Of a DNA stretch of 43,016 bases, positions 1 through 10,079 are shown in pieces. How positions within the stretch are numbered: position 1 is the first letter of the stretch; the number at the start of each line of letters is the position of its first letter. The position numbers and the translations under genes are program-made. The stretch is taken from positions 1 to 43,016 of the forward strand of contig JANXCD010000002.1 in assembly GCA_025060305.1 (NCBI GenBank), read 5' to 3'. The notes under the pieces were generated by a model. It saw nothing but the letters and a program-made list of their open reading frames with translations. It searched no databases and was not told the DNA's origin. The DNA is from Armatimonadota bacterium. Its GTDB lineage: Bacteria > Armatimonadota > Fervidibacteria > Fervidibacterales > Fervidibacteraceae.

Positions 1-1
1 G

Positions 2-433
2 AGAGCCTTTGAGCAATTGAGTCACGACCCAGATGTTGCACTTTTTGATGCTCAAGGTCGTGCCCATCCCCGCCATTTCGGTTTGGCTTGTCACATGGGT
101 GTTTTGCTTGACTTGCCTTCAATTGGTTGCGCCAAAAGTAGGCTTTACGGTCAGGCTGATGAGGTTGCCGATGAAGATGGAGCGATGACGCCCCTTTACG
201 ACCCTGTTGACAGTCGCATCTTGGGCATGGTCCTTCGGACGAAGAAAGGAAGCCCACCAATTTATGTTTCCATCGGTCACAAATTTTCGCTTGAGACAGC
301 AGTTAATTTCGTGCTTCGTTGCACGAAACCCAATCAAAGGTTGCCTGAGCCTTTGAGGTTGGCTCACTTTCACGCTCGCCAAAGATTGACTGAGCCAACT
401 AAAACCTCAGAAATTCAAGAGACCCTGTTTTAG
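2..433 (+). CDS. nfi: Endonuclease V (deoxyinosine 3'-endonuclease), 5'-truncated by window edge
   Basis: Frame is open to the window start; RAFEQLSHDPDVALFDAQGRAHPRHFGLACHMGVLLDLPSIGCAKSRLYG matches the Endo V 'D.QG.AHPR..G.A.H.G.LLD.P.IG.AKSRL.G' core. Confidence 0.9.
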   Translation, partial: RAFEQLSHDPDVALFDAQGRAHPRHFGLACHMGVLLDLPSIGCAKSRLYGQADEVADEDGAMTPLYDPVDSRILGMVLRTKKGSPPIYVSIGHKFSLETAVNFVLRCTKPNQRLPEPLRLAHFHARQRLTEPTKTSEIQETLF

Positions 434-541
434 GTTTTGCATCGGTTTTAGATTTCGCATTAATTGGGTTTTTGCATGGGTTTGAAAGCCATACCCCCAA
501 ACTTTGCAAACTTGCTCACTTGTTTTTCAAAAACCGATCGG

Positions 542-1771
542 TCAAATCAGTATCGCTGTCACTTTCGTGCCTGCAGGGAGATAGGTAACTTCTTCTGGGA
601 TAACGATGAAGCCATCTGCCTCAGACAGACTTGTGATTGTGCCTGACTCTTTGTAAGCGCTTTCGGCGACGAAGCCTTCGTCCTGTCTTCTGAGCCTCAC
701 TGTCAAAAATTGCCTTAAGCCTTCAGGCGAATGGACATCGTTTGTCAATGTTGCAGTAACGGTGTTTGGTTGCCATTGTGGCAACCTTGCCATTTTGCGC
801 CAAACTGGCACCAACAGCACCATCGCCATCATCAAGCAAGAGGTTGGAAACCCGGGCAAATTGACAACAATTTTTCCGTCCAAAATGGCAGTCAAAGTTG
901 GACGACCTGGACGGACAGCAAGACCATGAAAGAACACTTTGCCCCTTTCACTCAAAATCTTTGGCAACAAATCTCGCTCACCAACAGCACTACCAGCCGA
1001 AAAAACCACACAGTCAGCAATTGAAGTCGCTTCCTCCAAAGCACGCAACAAAGCCTCAGGCTCATCAGAGACAATTTCCCTCGGCAAAGGTTCACAGCCA
1101 TGTTGTTTTGCCAAAGAAGCGATAGTGTAAGTGTTGATGTCATAAATTTGACCGACCTGCAAGGATGTTCCAGGCTTAGCAATTTCATTTCCTGTTGGCA
1201 AAATCGCGATTTTGGGTTTGTCATAAACCTCAACCTTGTCAAGTCCTAACGCTGCCAACACCCCAATCTTAGCAGGTGTCAGGAAAGTCCCTTCATTCAA
1301 CACGATGCTGCCTTGCCTAATATCCGCACCTTTTTCAGTTATGTTGGAAAGGGCGGGAAGTGCTTTCAGCACTCGCACCGTTTCGCCATCTTGCTCAGTG
1401 TCTTCAAAGGGCACGACGCAATCTGCACCTTCTGGCACAGGCGCTCCTGTTGCGACCTTAACGCAAGTTCCTTTTGTCACTGCTGAAATTGGCAATTCGC
1501 CCGCATAAACCGAACCGACAAGTTTCAGGCTTACAGGATTTGACGATGACGCTTCTGAAATATCGCTTGCCCTCATTGCATAACCGTCCATTGCTGCTCG
1601 GTGGAAAGGTGGAACATCAAAAGGAGCAGTTACAGTTTCCGCCAAAACTCTGTTGACTGCTTGAGTCAAGGCTAACTTTTCTGTGCGTTTTACAGGCATC
1701 GCTTCACCCAGCAACTTTTCAAACGCTTCATCAAACTTCGTCAAAGGCTTTCCGCCATGATAGTGGCGCAT
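542..1771 (-). CDS. moeA: Molybdopterin molybdenumtransferase MoeA
   Basis: 409 aa; VPPFHRAAMDGYA, VATGAPVPEGADCVVPFEDTE, ILPTGNEI, VRPGRPT, NLPGFPTS motifs typical of MoeA. Confidence 0.92.
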   Translation of the reverse strand: MRHYHGGKPLTKFDEAFEKLLGEAMPVKRTEKLALTQAVNRVLAETVTAPFDVPPFHRAAMDGYAMRASDISEASSSNPVSLKLVGSVYAGELPISAVTKGTCVKVATGAPVPEGADCVVPFEDTEQDGETVRVLKALPALSNITEKGADIRQGSIVLNEGTFLTPAKIGVLAALGLDKVEVYDKPKIAILPTGNEIAKPGTSLQVGQIYDINTYTIASLAKQHGCEPLPREIVSDEPEALLRALEEATSIADCVVFSAGSAVGERDLLPKILSERGKVFFHGLAVRPGRPTLTAILDGKIVVNLPGFPTSCLMMAMVLLVPVWRKMARLPQWQPNTVTATLTNDVHSPEGLRQFLTVRLRRQDEGFVAESAYKESGTITSLSEADGFIVIPEEVTYLPAGTKVTAILI

Positions 1772-1817
1772 CCTTAATTCACCTACCTTATGCTCACAAA
1801 GAATTTGCGCTATTTAC

Positions 1818-2051
1818 TCAAAGGCTCGCTGCCATTCGCTCACATAAACCCCAGAAATCGGTCAGTGTTTTGAAGCGAACCAAATAATTGCCAAAGTCAC
1901 TTTGTGAAAATTTTTCCACAAGCGATCATGCTGCATCGTTCTTTGCCCAAAGTTCTGTTAGAGCATCAGTGGCTTGGCTAATGCCTGATTGAAAAATCGG
2001 CTTTAATAAAGCACTTCGCATTAGAGAACGACGGATAGGTTGATTAGTGGG
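1818..2051 (-). pseudogene. Possible decayed ORF fragment of unknown family
   Basis: Minus-strand frame reads PTNQPIRRSLMRSALLKPIFQSGISQATDALTELWAKNDAA*SLVEKFSQSDFGNYLVRFKTLTDFWGLCERMAASL* with one in-frame TGA (1926-1928). Coding-like but unassigned. Confidence 0.25.
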
Positions 2052-2161
2052 ACTTGACCGAAAACTTGCAACTGGATTTTATCTGTCCCAAATTTTGTTA
2101 GCGATTGAAGACGAAAGTTTTCAATAAAACCAGAGAAGTTAGAGAGTGAGGTTTAAAAGCC

Positions 2162-2869
2162 GTGAAGATTCGGCTTATCCTTTTTGATGCTGGTGGAACG
2201 CTTACGAAGGTTTTGCCTGAGCGAGAAGAAAGATTGCGTAAGGCTTGCATTTATTTTGACCTTAAACCAGTCCCTGATGAAATAGTGGCTTTGCAAGGTT
2301 TACAAACTATTGAACGATTTTTTGTAGGTGCAATTCAAGAAGGGCGAATGATTGACCGAGAGACAATTCGTGAAGGAGTAATTTTGATGCTGTCAAGCAT
2401 GGGAGTAGCAGGTAGACTTGATGACCCTTCACTACTTTGGGATTTCGTTGAGACGCAATATGAGTTTGAAGTTCCGATGGAAGGCGCTTTGAAAACTCTT
2501 GAAGTTTTGAAAAGCCAAGGCTATTTGCTTGCTGTCGCATCAAATGCTACCCCTGCTTATGAGACTACACTTAGGCAATTAGGAATTTCTGAACGAGTTG
2601 ATGCTATTTTCCTTTCTGATGCTATTGGTTATGCAAAGCCAGACTATCGGTTCTTCAAATTTATCCTTGAAAAAATGAAGGTAGCACCTGAAGAGACGGT
2701 TCATGTGGGCAATTCTTATTGGCATGATGTTGTTGGAGCAAGAAGGGCAAACATTCTGCCAATTTATTTTGACCGACGGAATATTCTAACTGATACTGAC
2801 ATTGATTGCCCTCGCATTACTTGCTTACATGATTTGCCTAATCTTTTTGGGCAAATGGCTCATAGGTAA
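2162..2869 (+). CDS. HAD-superfamily hydrolase
   Basis: LILFDAGGTLT motif I, VASNATP motif II, KPDYRFF and HVGNSYWHDVVGARRA motif III/IV. Confidence 0.88.
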   Translation: MKIRLILFDAGGTLTKVLPEREERLRKACIYFDLKPVPDEIVALQGLQTIERFFVGAIQEGRMIDRETIREGVILMLSSMGVAGRLDDPSLLWDFVETQYEFEVPMEGALKTLEVLKSQGYLLAVASNATPAYETTLRQLGISERVDAIFLSDAIGYAKPDYRFFKFILEKMKVAPEETVHVGNSYWHDVVGARRANILPIYFDRRNILTDTDIDCPRITCLHDLPNLFGQMAHR

Positions 2870-2906
2870 ACTTTTCTGCCTTCAGGCGCCACCTTTTAAG
2901 CCTCTG

Positions 2907-3281
2907 CTACCCGCCATACTTTGCCTTCAAAACATCAATCCTGCTGACAATGCCTACTAACTTGCCTGCATCAACGACAGGAACACGCTTGATTTTCTTC
3001 TTGACAAGGATTTCAGCAACTTCGTCAACGGATGTTTCAGGTGAAACAGAAAGGACTCGCTTTTTCATAACTTCGCCAACTGTCTTTGCAGTCGGGGAAG
3101 CAGCAAGCAAATCCGCTTCGGTCAAGATTCCAACAACTTTCGTCTTATCCTTCTCATCAACGACAGGGACACCGCTGATTTTGCGGCGGACAAGCAAGCG
3201 GGCAGCATCTTCAATGGAGGTTGATGGTTTGACCGTCACGACCTTCGCCGTCATGATTTCCTTTACTGTCTTTGCGGACAT
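2907..3281 (-). CDS. Tandem CBS-domain protein
   Basis: 124 aa with two CBS repeats (VKEIMTAKVVTVKPSTSIEDAARLLVRRKISGVPVVDE; VGEVMKKRVLSVSPETSVDEVAEILVKKKIKRVPVVD). Confidence 0.93.
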   Translation of the reverse strand: MSAKTVKEIMTAKVVTVKPSTSIEDAARLLVRRKISGVPVVDEKDKTKVVGILTEADLLAASPTAKTVGEVMKKRVLSVSPETSVDEVAEILVKKKIKRVPVVDAGKLVGIVSRIDVLKAKYGG

Positions 3282-3419
3282 TTTTCATCCCTCCTCGTCG
3301 CTTGAAATTTTTTGCGACACAACCTCTCAACCGCAACTCAAAACTTATCACAAGAAAAATTGTTTGTCAAGACCTCAGTGAAGCATTAGCAAACTTTTGG
3401 GTAATAGCGTTGCCTGTTA

Positions 3420-4682
3420 TTAAGACAGCGCTTTCAGAAGGCTAATTGTTTCCTCCAAAATTTTTTCGCCTGTCCCTTTTTCAACGAAACTGTGGAAGCC
3501 CGTCCAGACTTGATAGCCTCCAAGCCTAAATCCTTCTTCATCGGGTATGTAGCCAATCCAATCGTTGGCAAGAGTGAAGATGTAGGTGTAGCGGAAAGGC
3601 GAACGGCGCTTGATTTCAACGCCTAAGGAAGTGAAAAGTTCGCCCGGAATTCCCACAATTGCGATGTCGTCAATGAGAATAACTTGCAACCATGTTTTTC
3701 GCTCTTCGCCTTGGTGTGGTGCAAGGGCTTGTCTCATCTTTCGGAAAACCTCAATGGTCGCTTCTGGGTTGTCTTTGATGCGCTTATGGCAGTAAAAGGC
3801 GACGGCTTTCTCTTCTGCATCTTCATCAAAGGTTCGCACTCGGTAGGCAAACTCTTTCTTGACAGCAATAAGCCTCTTTACTTCCCTTCTCTGAGCCTTT
3901 GTCAACCCTTCCTTGATGGCTTGTTTGATGCGAAAAACCATCTCGTCAGTTGAAAGGGTCAAGTTGTGGGTTGAGCCTGCTGCACCGAGAAAGAAAAGTG
4001 CTGTCCCGCCCAACTCCATCTCAAGTTCCTGCGCTGCCAAACCGTAAAAACTTGGCGAACGAACTTCACCCTTTCTTGTGCCGATGGTGTGGGTTGAGTG
4101 ATTGAACATCAAAGCGACCATTTGACCTTTAGGCTTTTTGAACGCCCAAACGGGCAATTCAGGGTCAAAAGGACCTGTCGGTCGGATAGCATCGTCCCTC
4201 GGTCCAACCCAATAAATCGTCCCGTCAGAAAGAAGCAAACGGCTGTTTTGACCGACGGTTGCTTCTTGGCTCAACCAAAAATGCAAATCAATCTCAGCAT
4301 CGTAAGCGATTTTTTCGTTGGCTTTAAGTGCAGCAGAAACGACGGCTTCTTTCAGTTGTGCGATAAACTTTTCGTCTCCGTCATAGCCGTGAACCCTCAC
4401 CGTTGATGGCGCATGATGAGTGTGGGTTGCGGAAATGAGGATGTTAGCAAAGGGTATGCCTGATTGCCTCTCAATGCTTCTTGCTGCCTCATCAAGAATG
4501 TCACGACCAATCATCAAGACATCACAGGAGATGAGGCAAAGTTTTGTTCCGTTTTGCTCAAGGACAAGTGCTGTCGCTCTCAGTTGACCTTCCTGACCTT
4601 GAGCATAGCGTGGATGAATTCCACCAGCGATTACCATGCTATCGTCTCCGATTAGTTCTACTGCCACTGCTGCTGCTCTCAT
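3420..4682 (-). CDS. Neutral/alkaline non-lysosomal ceramidase N-terminal-domain-like protein
   Basis: GGIHPRYAQGQEGQLRATALVLEQNGTKLCLISCDVLMIGRDI, SATHTHHAPSTV, FNHSTHTIGT, ANDWIGYIPDEEGFRLGGYQVW patterns of this family. Confidence 0.8.
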   Translation of the reverse strand: MRAAAVAVELIGDDSMVIAGGIHPRYAQGQEGQLRATALVLEQNGTKLCLISCDVLMIGRDILDEAARSIERQSGIPFANILISATHTHHAPSTVRVHGYDGDEKFIAQLKEAVVSAALKANEKIAYDAEIDLHFWLSQEATVGQNSRLLLSDGTIYWVGPRDDAIRPTGPFDPELPVWAFKKPKGQMVALMFNHSTHTIGTRKGEVRSPSFYGLAAQELEMELGGTALFFLGAAGSTHNLTLSTDEMVFRIKQAIKEGLTKAQRREVKRLIAVKKEFAYRVRTFDEDAEEKAVAFYCHKRIKDNPEATIEVFRKMRQALAPHQGEERKTWLQVILIDDIAIVGIPGELFTSLGVEIKRRSPFRYTYIFTLANDWIGYIPDEEGFRLGGYQVWTGFHSFVEKGTGEKILEETISLLKALS

Positions 4683-4843
4683 AGTTATTGCCCTCCTTCA
4701 TTTGCTGATAATTGCAGTTCAACCATTGTAAAAAGATAGGAGATGTTTTGTTTAGAAGCAAGTCATTTGCCGAAAAATTTCAAAAGCAATTCTTTTGCCC
4801 TAGCAATTCTTTTGCCCTTGCTGGAACGGATTTCAGTTTTTGA

Positions 4844-4903
4844 AGGGATTACGCAGTTGAATGTGCAGACTGTCGTCAAAAGAGTGACAACTGCGTAAAT
4901 CCT
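4844..4903. repeat. Short TIR element, family C copy 1
   Basis: AGGGATTACGCAGTTG (4844-4859) inverted against CAACTGCGTAAATCCT (4888-4903), 15/16 complementary; shares termini with 7385-7502. Confidence 0.75.
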
Positions 4904-4916
4904 GCTTTGGCTGGCT

Positions 4917-5579
4917 TTAGGCGAGGGTCGGTTCTGAAGTGAGACGAACATAGATGCAGTCGGCAACATCAGTGTCAACAGCATATTGGGTATAGTGAAC
5001 CTCAAAGACAAAAGAAGGGAAGCGTCGTATTAGCCTAAGAGGTTCGCCGGGCAATACTCCCATCGCCATCAGTTTTTGCATCACTGCTGTATCGGCAGCC
5101 TGAATGTAAGCGATATGTCCTTCCTCGTTAGGTTTCATCTCCGATAGCGGGACAATCAGTCTTATGCCTGCTTTCCTTGCTTCATCACAGCATTTGCCTG
5201 GCGGAATTTCGCCACCATGAGGGCAAAACCTCGGATGACCGAGCAAGGTGCAGATTGCTTCTTCAAGCCCTTCATAAAGGGCGTGTTCAATGCTGCAGGC
5301 AGCCTCGTCCAAGATATTATCGGCGGTTTTAAGCAAATCAACAAGCAATCTTTCTGCTAACCTTCTCCTTCTAAGAGCCAACTTTGCTAATTTTTCGCCT
5401 TCGTCGGTCAAATGCAACTCACCATTAACTTGTCGGATTAGCCCTGCCTCTTTAAGTTCTCGGATCGCTTCGTTAGTGAAAGATGCCTCAAGTTGAGGCA
5501 AATATGGTGGTTGACTTTTCTCTCTTTGGCGAATCCAAAGCAACTCCAAAACATGTTCAGCATCTCGGCTCAATATCAT
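4917..5579 (-). CDS. DtxR/MntR-family metal-dependent transcriptional regulator with C-terminal FeoA-like domain
   Basis: N-terminal wHTH (LTDEGEKLAKLALRRRRLAERLLVDLL), dimerisation/metal domain (DEAACSIEHALYEGLEEAICTLLGHPRFCPHGGEIP), FeoA-like tail (VMQKLMAMGVLPGEPLRLIRRFPSFVFEV). Confidence 0.92.
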   Translation of the reverse strand: MILSRDAEHVLELLWIRQREKSQPPYLPQLEASFTNEAIRELKEAGLIRQVNGELHLTDEGEKLAKLALRRRRLAERLLVDLLKTADNILDEAACSIEHALYEGLEEAICTLLGHPRFCPHGGEIPPGKCCDEARKAGIRLIVPLSEMKPNEEGHIAYIQAADTAVMQKLMAMGVLPGEPLRLIRRFPSFVFEVHYTQYAVDTDVADCIYVRLTSEPTLA

Positions 5580-5758
5580 ATTTCTCGTCGCCTCCGTTGC
5601 GTTCCTCTTTCTTTAGAAAAAGTTCCTGCCCTTCACTTTTTGCTGCGAATGTTTTTTGTTAGTCTTTTGCCATATTATTGGCTTCAATTCGTAATTGCTA
5701 ATGAATTCCCGATTGCCGACTTAGCCAAGCAAAGAATTTTCCTTGAGGATGTGGAGGT

Positions 5759-7018
5759 TCAAAGTTTCTTTGCGATTTCCCTCATGTTCTCGCAGACAGC
5801 CTGCCCAAACTCCGAGCACTTGATCGGCTCAACCCCAATTTGCCTTGCCAAGTCGTAGGTGACCCTCTTTTGCTTGATTGTCTCTGAGATGCCTTTCTCA
5901 ACCAAATCTACTGCTTCGTGCCAACCGATGTATCGGAGCATCATGACGCCTGACAAGATAACCGAACTTGGGTTGACAACATCTTTGCCAGCATATTTGG
6001 GAGCGGAGCCGTGAGTTGCTTCAAACAAAGCAACATAGTCGCCTATATTGGCGCTCGGTGCCATGCCCAATCCGCCAACCATTGCTGCTAAAGCGTCGGA
6101 GATGTAGTCGCCGTTGACATTCATCGTGGCAATGACATGGTATTCGTCAGGTCGGGTTTGAATTTGTTGGAACATGTTGTCGGCAATTCTGTCCTTGACG
6201 ACGATTTTGCCTTCAGGGGCTTTACCCCCATACTGCTCGGTGACTTCCTGCTCCGTCACCACATAGTCACGGAACTCGTTGAGAGCAACTTCATAACCCC
6301 ATTTCATGAAAGCGCCTTCAGTGAATTTCATGATGTTGCCTTTGTGCATAAAGGTGACTGTTGGGAGTTTGTTGTCAATGGCATATTGGATTGCCTTGCG
6401 GACGAGCCGTTTGGTAGCGAATTCACTGATTGGCTTAATACCGATGCCAGAATCCTCTCGCACTTTAACTCCCATTTCCTTCTTGAGCCACTCAATAACC
6501 TTTTGCGCTTCTGGAGTTCCCTTCTCCCATTCAATGCCAGCGTAAAGGTCTTCAGTGGCTTCTCGGAAGACGACCATGTTGACTTTTTCTGGACGGCGCA
6601 TGGGTGACGGGACTCCCTCATACCACTTTGCTGGTCTCACACAAGCATACAAATCCAAAACTTGCCTCAAAGTAACATTCAGCGACCTGAACCCTGTTCC
6701 AACTGGAGTTGTCAGTGGACCTTTAATTGCGACGATGTATTCGGCGATTACTTTGAAAGTGTCATCGGGCAAAAGTTCACCATAGACAGCCTGTGCTTTC
6801 TCACCGGCGTAGGCTTCAAACCAAACGATGCGTCTTTTACCACCATAAGCCAATTCCACAGCAGTGTTCAAGACTGGGTGCGCAGCGCGCCAAATGTCAG
6901 GACCTGTCCCATCACCTTCAATCCAAACGATGATGGGATTGTCGGGAACTTGAAGGCGTCCATCTTTGACCTCAATCTTTTCGCCTTCGGCGGGGGGCGT
7001 CAATTTTTTTAACTTCAC
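5759..7018 (-). CDS. icd: Isocitrate dehydrogenase (NADP-type)
   Basis: [66 protein letters not shown]. Start chosen at GTG 7016-7018 after GGAGGTGGG rather than the longer ORF. Confidence 0.93.
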   Translation of the reverse strand: MKLKKLTPPAEGEKIEVKDGRLQVPDNPIIVWIEGDGTGPDIWRAAHPVLNTAVELAYGGKRRIVWFEAYAGEKAQAVYGELLPDDTFKVIAEYIVAIKGPLTTPVGTGFRSLNVTLRQVLDLYACVRPAKWYEGVPSPMRRPEKVNMVVFREATEDLYAGIEWEKGTPEAQKVIEWLKKEMGVKVREDSGIGIKPISEFATKRLVRKAIQYAIDNKLPTVTFMHKGNIMKFTEGAFMKWGYEVALNEFRDYVVTEQEVTEQYGGKAPEGKIVVKDRIADNMFQQIQTRPDEYHVIATMNVNGDYISDALAAMVGGLGMAPSANIGDYVALFEATHGSAPKYAGKDVVNPSSVILSGVMMLRYIGWHEAVDLVEKGISETIKQKRVTYDLARQIGVEPIKCSEFGQAVCENMREIAKKL

Positions 7019-7384
7019 GGTTTCCCACCTCCTTCCAAAGCGTTTTGCACTTAAAATTTTTGACAAACCTTCAATGAAGCGCAATAGCGGCGCCTGTCAG
7101 GTTAAACCCCGATAGGTACTTGAGTTCTTGGGCAATTTTTGTAAAATTAATGAACCGAAATTTCAAAGACTCCGATTTTTGCTGCAATTTTTCAGGCAGA
7201 CTGTCTTTTGCTCTCACAAAAAACTTAACTGCTTAAGTTTCAAGCAGGTTGTCAAAAGGCAAGTTAACAATCAAGCAATGATTAATATAGCATCGGCTTT
7301 CAAAAAATTCAAAAATTTAACTTCGGGCTAATCCCAAACTCTAAATTGCAAAGGTTCAAATTGTTAGGGCGTGATAACAGAGAC

Positions 7385-7502
7385 AGGACTTACGCAGTTG
7401 GCGTTGTTTTGTAGGGGCAGACGACAGTCTGCCCGAAGAAACTGTCGCAAAAATTCAACAAATCGGGCGGATTTCACCCTTACATCCAACTGCGTAACTC
7501 CT
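7385..7502. repeat. MITE-like TIR element, family C copy 2
   Basis: AGGACTTACGCAGTTGG (7385-7401) inverted against CCAACTGCGTAACTCCT (7486-7502), 16/17 complementary; internal perfect hairpin GGGCAGAC-GACA-GTCTGCCC (7415-7434). Confidence 0.82.
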
Positions 7503-7575
7503 AACAGTAGTAAAGTTTCCTTTGGCTAAGATTCAATCCTTTGAACTTTGGATGACTTGTAAGGAGGTTGAAGCA

Positions 7576-8886
7576 ATGGCTAAGGATTTGACGAGACGAG
7601 AATTTTTGAAAGCGACAACTCTGGCTGGAGTATTGGCTTCTTCAGTGAGACAAAGTTTTGGGCAAGTTGTTGAACCAATTCATGTTGCGATAATCGGAAC
7701 TGGCGAGCAGGGGCGAACTTTGCTTGGTCATTTGCTCAAAATCCCTAATGCTGATGTCGGAATGTTGAAACTCTTTTTGGGATTGACAGAGCAAGAGGAA
7801 GAAACTTTTCAGTTGCCTAACTTTAAGATTGGAGCACTTTGCGACATTTACGAGCCACATTTGAAGCGTGCCCTTGACATGGTTGGTCAACCTGTTCCGA
7901 CCTATGATGATTATCGGCGGGTTTTGGAGGACAAGAGTGTCAACGCTGTCATCATCGCTACGCCACCTCATACTCACAAGCAAATTGTTTTAGACTCATT
8001 GCAGGCTGGAAAGCATGTTTGGTGTGAGCCACCCTTAGCACTTAACTTGGAAGATGCAAAATCAATTGCACAAGCAGGCATCCAAGCAAATACAGTTTTC
8101 CAAGTTGGATTGCAAAAGCGTTACAATTCAACATACTCACATTCTGTCAAGTTCATAAGGACAGGGGTTTTGGGGAAACTGATTTTGGTTCATGCCCAAT
8201 GGCACCAGAAGACGAGTTGGCGCAAACCTGTGCGAGACCAAGCCTTTGAGCGACAAGTCAATTGGAAACTTTACAGTGAAACTTCGGGCGGATTGTTAAC
8301 AGAAATCGCTTTGCACCAATTTGATGTCGCAAGGTGGTATTTAGGTGCTTTGCCTGTTTCTATATCTGCATGGGGCAGCACAATCTTGTGGCAGGATGGA
8401 CGAGAAGTTCCAGACACAATTCAATGCCTTCTTGATTTTCCAGAAGGCGTTCGGATGACCTACCACGCCACACTCACTAATTCTTTTCAGGCAACTTATG
8501 AATTTTTTGCAGGCGAATTTGGGACAATTTACTTATCTGGAGGGCTTGGAGTTTTGTTCAAAGAAGCCGATGCGCCAAGCCTCGGCTGGGAAGTTTATGC
8601 CCAAAGACATCGGTTGGGTCGTGACGAAGGCGTCATGCTCATTGCAAATGCGACCAAGTTGCTTGAGTTGGGTAAAGAGCCAAGCAAATTCGGATTCCGA
8701 GAAAGCCTTGAAAATAACGAGTTTGTTTTAGCCCTCATCCGGTTTGCAATGGCAATTCGTGAAGGCAAAAAAGTTGCAGCAGGAGCATTGCAAGGTTTAG
8801 AAGCAACAGCAATCGCAATTAAAGCGGTTGAGGCTTTGACAAAAGGGACAACTCAAAACATTAAAGCAAGTGACCTACAGTTGTGA
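7576..8886 (+). CDS. Gfo/Idh/MocA-family oxidoreductase with Tat-type signal
   Basis: TRREFLKATTLAGVLASS twin-Arg-like leader; VAIIGTGEQGRTLLGH Rossmann; NAVIIATPPHTHKQIVLDSLQAGKHVWCEPPLAL. Start at ATG 7576 after AAGGAGG. Confidence 0.9.
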   Translation: MAKDLTRREFLKATTLAGVLASSVRQSFGQVVEPIHVAIIGTGEQGRTLLGHLLKIPNADVGMLKLFLGLTEQEEETFQLPNFKIGALCDIYEPHLKRALDMVGQPVPTYDDYRRVLEDKSVNAVIIATPPHTHKQIVLDSLQAGKHVWCEPPLALNLEDAKSIAQAGIQANTVFQVGLQKRYNSTYSHSVKFIRTGVLGKLILVHAQWHQKTSWRKPVRDQAFERQVNWKLYSETSGGLLTEIALHQFDVARWYLGALPVSISAWGSTILWQDGREVPDTIQCLLDFPEGVRMTYHATLTNSFQATYEFFAGEFGTIYLSGGLGVLFKEADAPSLGWEVYAQRHRLGRDEGVMLIANATKLLELGKEPSKFGFRESLENNEFVLALIRFAMAIREGKKVAAGALQGLEATAIAIKAVEALTKGTTQNIKASDLQL

Positions 8887-8913
8887 AAAAAACATTCAAC
8901 CTAAAAAATCGTA

Positions 8914-8933
8914 GGGGCGCAAAGTTGCGCCCC
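8914..8933 (-). terminator. Perfect 9-bp hairpin between convergent genes, terminator-like on the minus strand
   Basis: GGGGCGCAA-AG-TTGCGCCCC; read on the minus strand it is followed by TACGATTTTTT. Confidence 0.5.
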
Positions 8934-8983
8934 CATTCTTGCCTCAGCGTGGCTGCTCTGATTTTTTGTGACGAAGACAAAGT

Positions 8984-9931
8984 TCAGCGTGGTCGGTCAT
9001 CATCAATGGTAAAGCGGTGCATCACACACCTGACACCGCAAATGTTGGGATTTGTTTCTGACAGGAAGTTGAGAGTAACTGCTTTTGCGTGACCGTCAAC
9101 CCAAACGACATTCGTTAGCCTAAGGTGTCGCCCCAAAATCGCACCGTTGTTGCGTCGGTTGAGCAAAGCAGGAAACGGAAACGAATCCAAAGGATATGTT
9201 GGCTGAGGGTCATTAAGGTCACGGCGGTAAAAGTCAGCGCTCTGACCCATATTTTGGACTTCTGCGATCAAAACTGTATCCGCAGGCTCAATTATCCTTG
9301 CCAAATGTTGATTGTTTGGTGGAGTGCATGTGGACAATGTAGTCGCTATACCGCAGCCTCCGTAATACATGTTGTTGATAGCGTAACTTCCGAAGCGTCG
9401 CCCAACATTGGTTTGACCGTTCGGATCACCACAGTCAGGCTCTCTTCGGATGTTGCTGCCATCGGGAGTATAGGGCTGATAGACATAACGCTTGTTTTCG
9501 GCAAGGGTGTGAGCGGTAGTTCCATCCCACAATGTTCCATGAATTGGAGCGAAGGGGTCGCTAGGGCAATTGAACATTTCAGTGTTTTTGACATACGGTT
9601 GGATTACATCCATCCAACGAGGTGTAGAGCAGTTGGTGAAGTGAGGGCCTTCGGGGACACGAGGCGGGTCAGCGTATGCGTTTCGCACAATCATTTCATC
9701 AAAGTCTTGAGTGTAAATCTGGATGCCGAGCCCGATTTGCTTGACATTTGAAAGGCAAGAGGTCTGGCGAGCCTTTTCCCTAACTTGGCTGAACACGGGA
9801 AACAGGATAGCCGCCAGAATGGCGATTATCGCAATCACGACCAACAACTCAATTAAAGTGAAGCCGTGACTGCGTTCTCGCCCGGTTTTAGTCAGCAGAT
9901 TGTTGTCAAGCATCATCACGCCTTTTAACAT
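8984..9931 (-). CDS. DUF1559-family, type II pseudopilin-like protein
   Basis: [47 protein letters not shown] prepilin methylation motif; C-terminal WVDGHAKAV. Start ATG 9929-9931 preceded by a purine-rich RBS. Confidence 0.92.
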   Translation of the reverse strand: MLKGVMMLDNNLLTKTGRERSHGFTLIELLVVIAIIAILAAILFPVFSQVREKARQTSCLSNVKQIGLGIQIYTQDFDEMIVRNAYADPPRVPEGPHFTNCSTPRWMDVIQPYVKNTEMFNCPSDPFAPIHGTLWDGTTAHTLAENKRYVYQPYTPDGSNIRREPDCGDPNGQTNVGRRFGSYAINNMYYGGCGIATTLSTCTPPNNQHLARIIEPADTVLIAEVQNMGQSADFYRRDLNDPQPTYPLDSFPFPALLNRRNNGAILGRHLRLTNVVWVDGHAKAVTLNFLSETNPNICGVRCVMHRFTIDDDRPR

Positions 9932-10079
9932 CTTAATCACCCCTTTGAGACGAGGTTTTTTGCAAGGCGGTTTCAATTTTGAACTGAGAGGTTTAAGAGG
10001 GCGTTAAATTCAAATTAGAAGGCTGTTAATAATTAGCAGTTTGGTTCAAGTTGCATTAGCGTTCTTTCAATCACGAAAT

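Noticed and set aside
4763-5011. 82-aa minus ORF overlapping the 3' end of the DtxR gene and the family C repeat
   Set aside because: Out-of-frame overlap with DtxR and includes repeat sequence; spurious.
9125-9751. 208-aa plus-strand ORF antisense to the DUF1559 gene
   Set aside because: Shadow ORF of a confidently assigned pseudopilin-like CDS; no recognisable domain.
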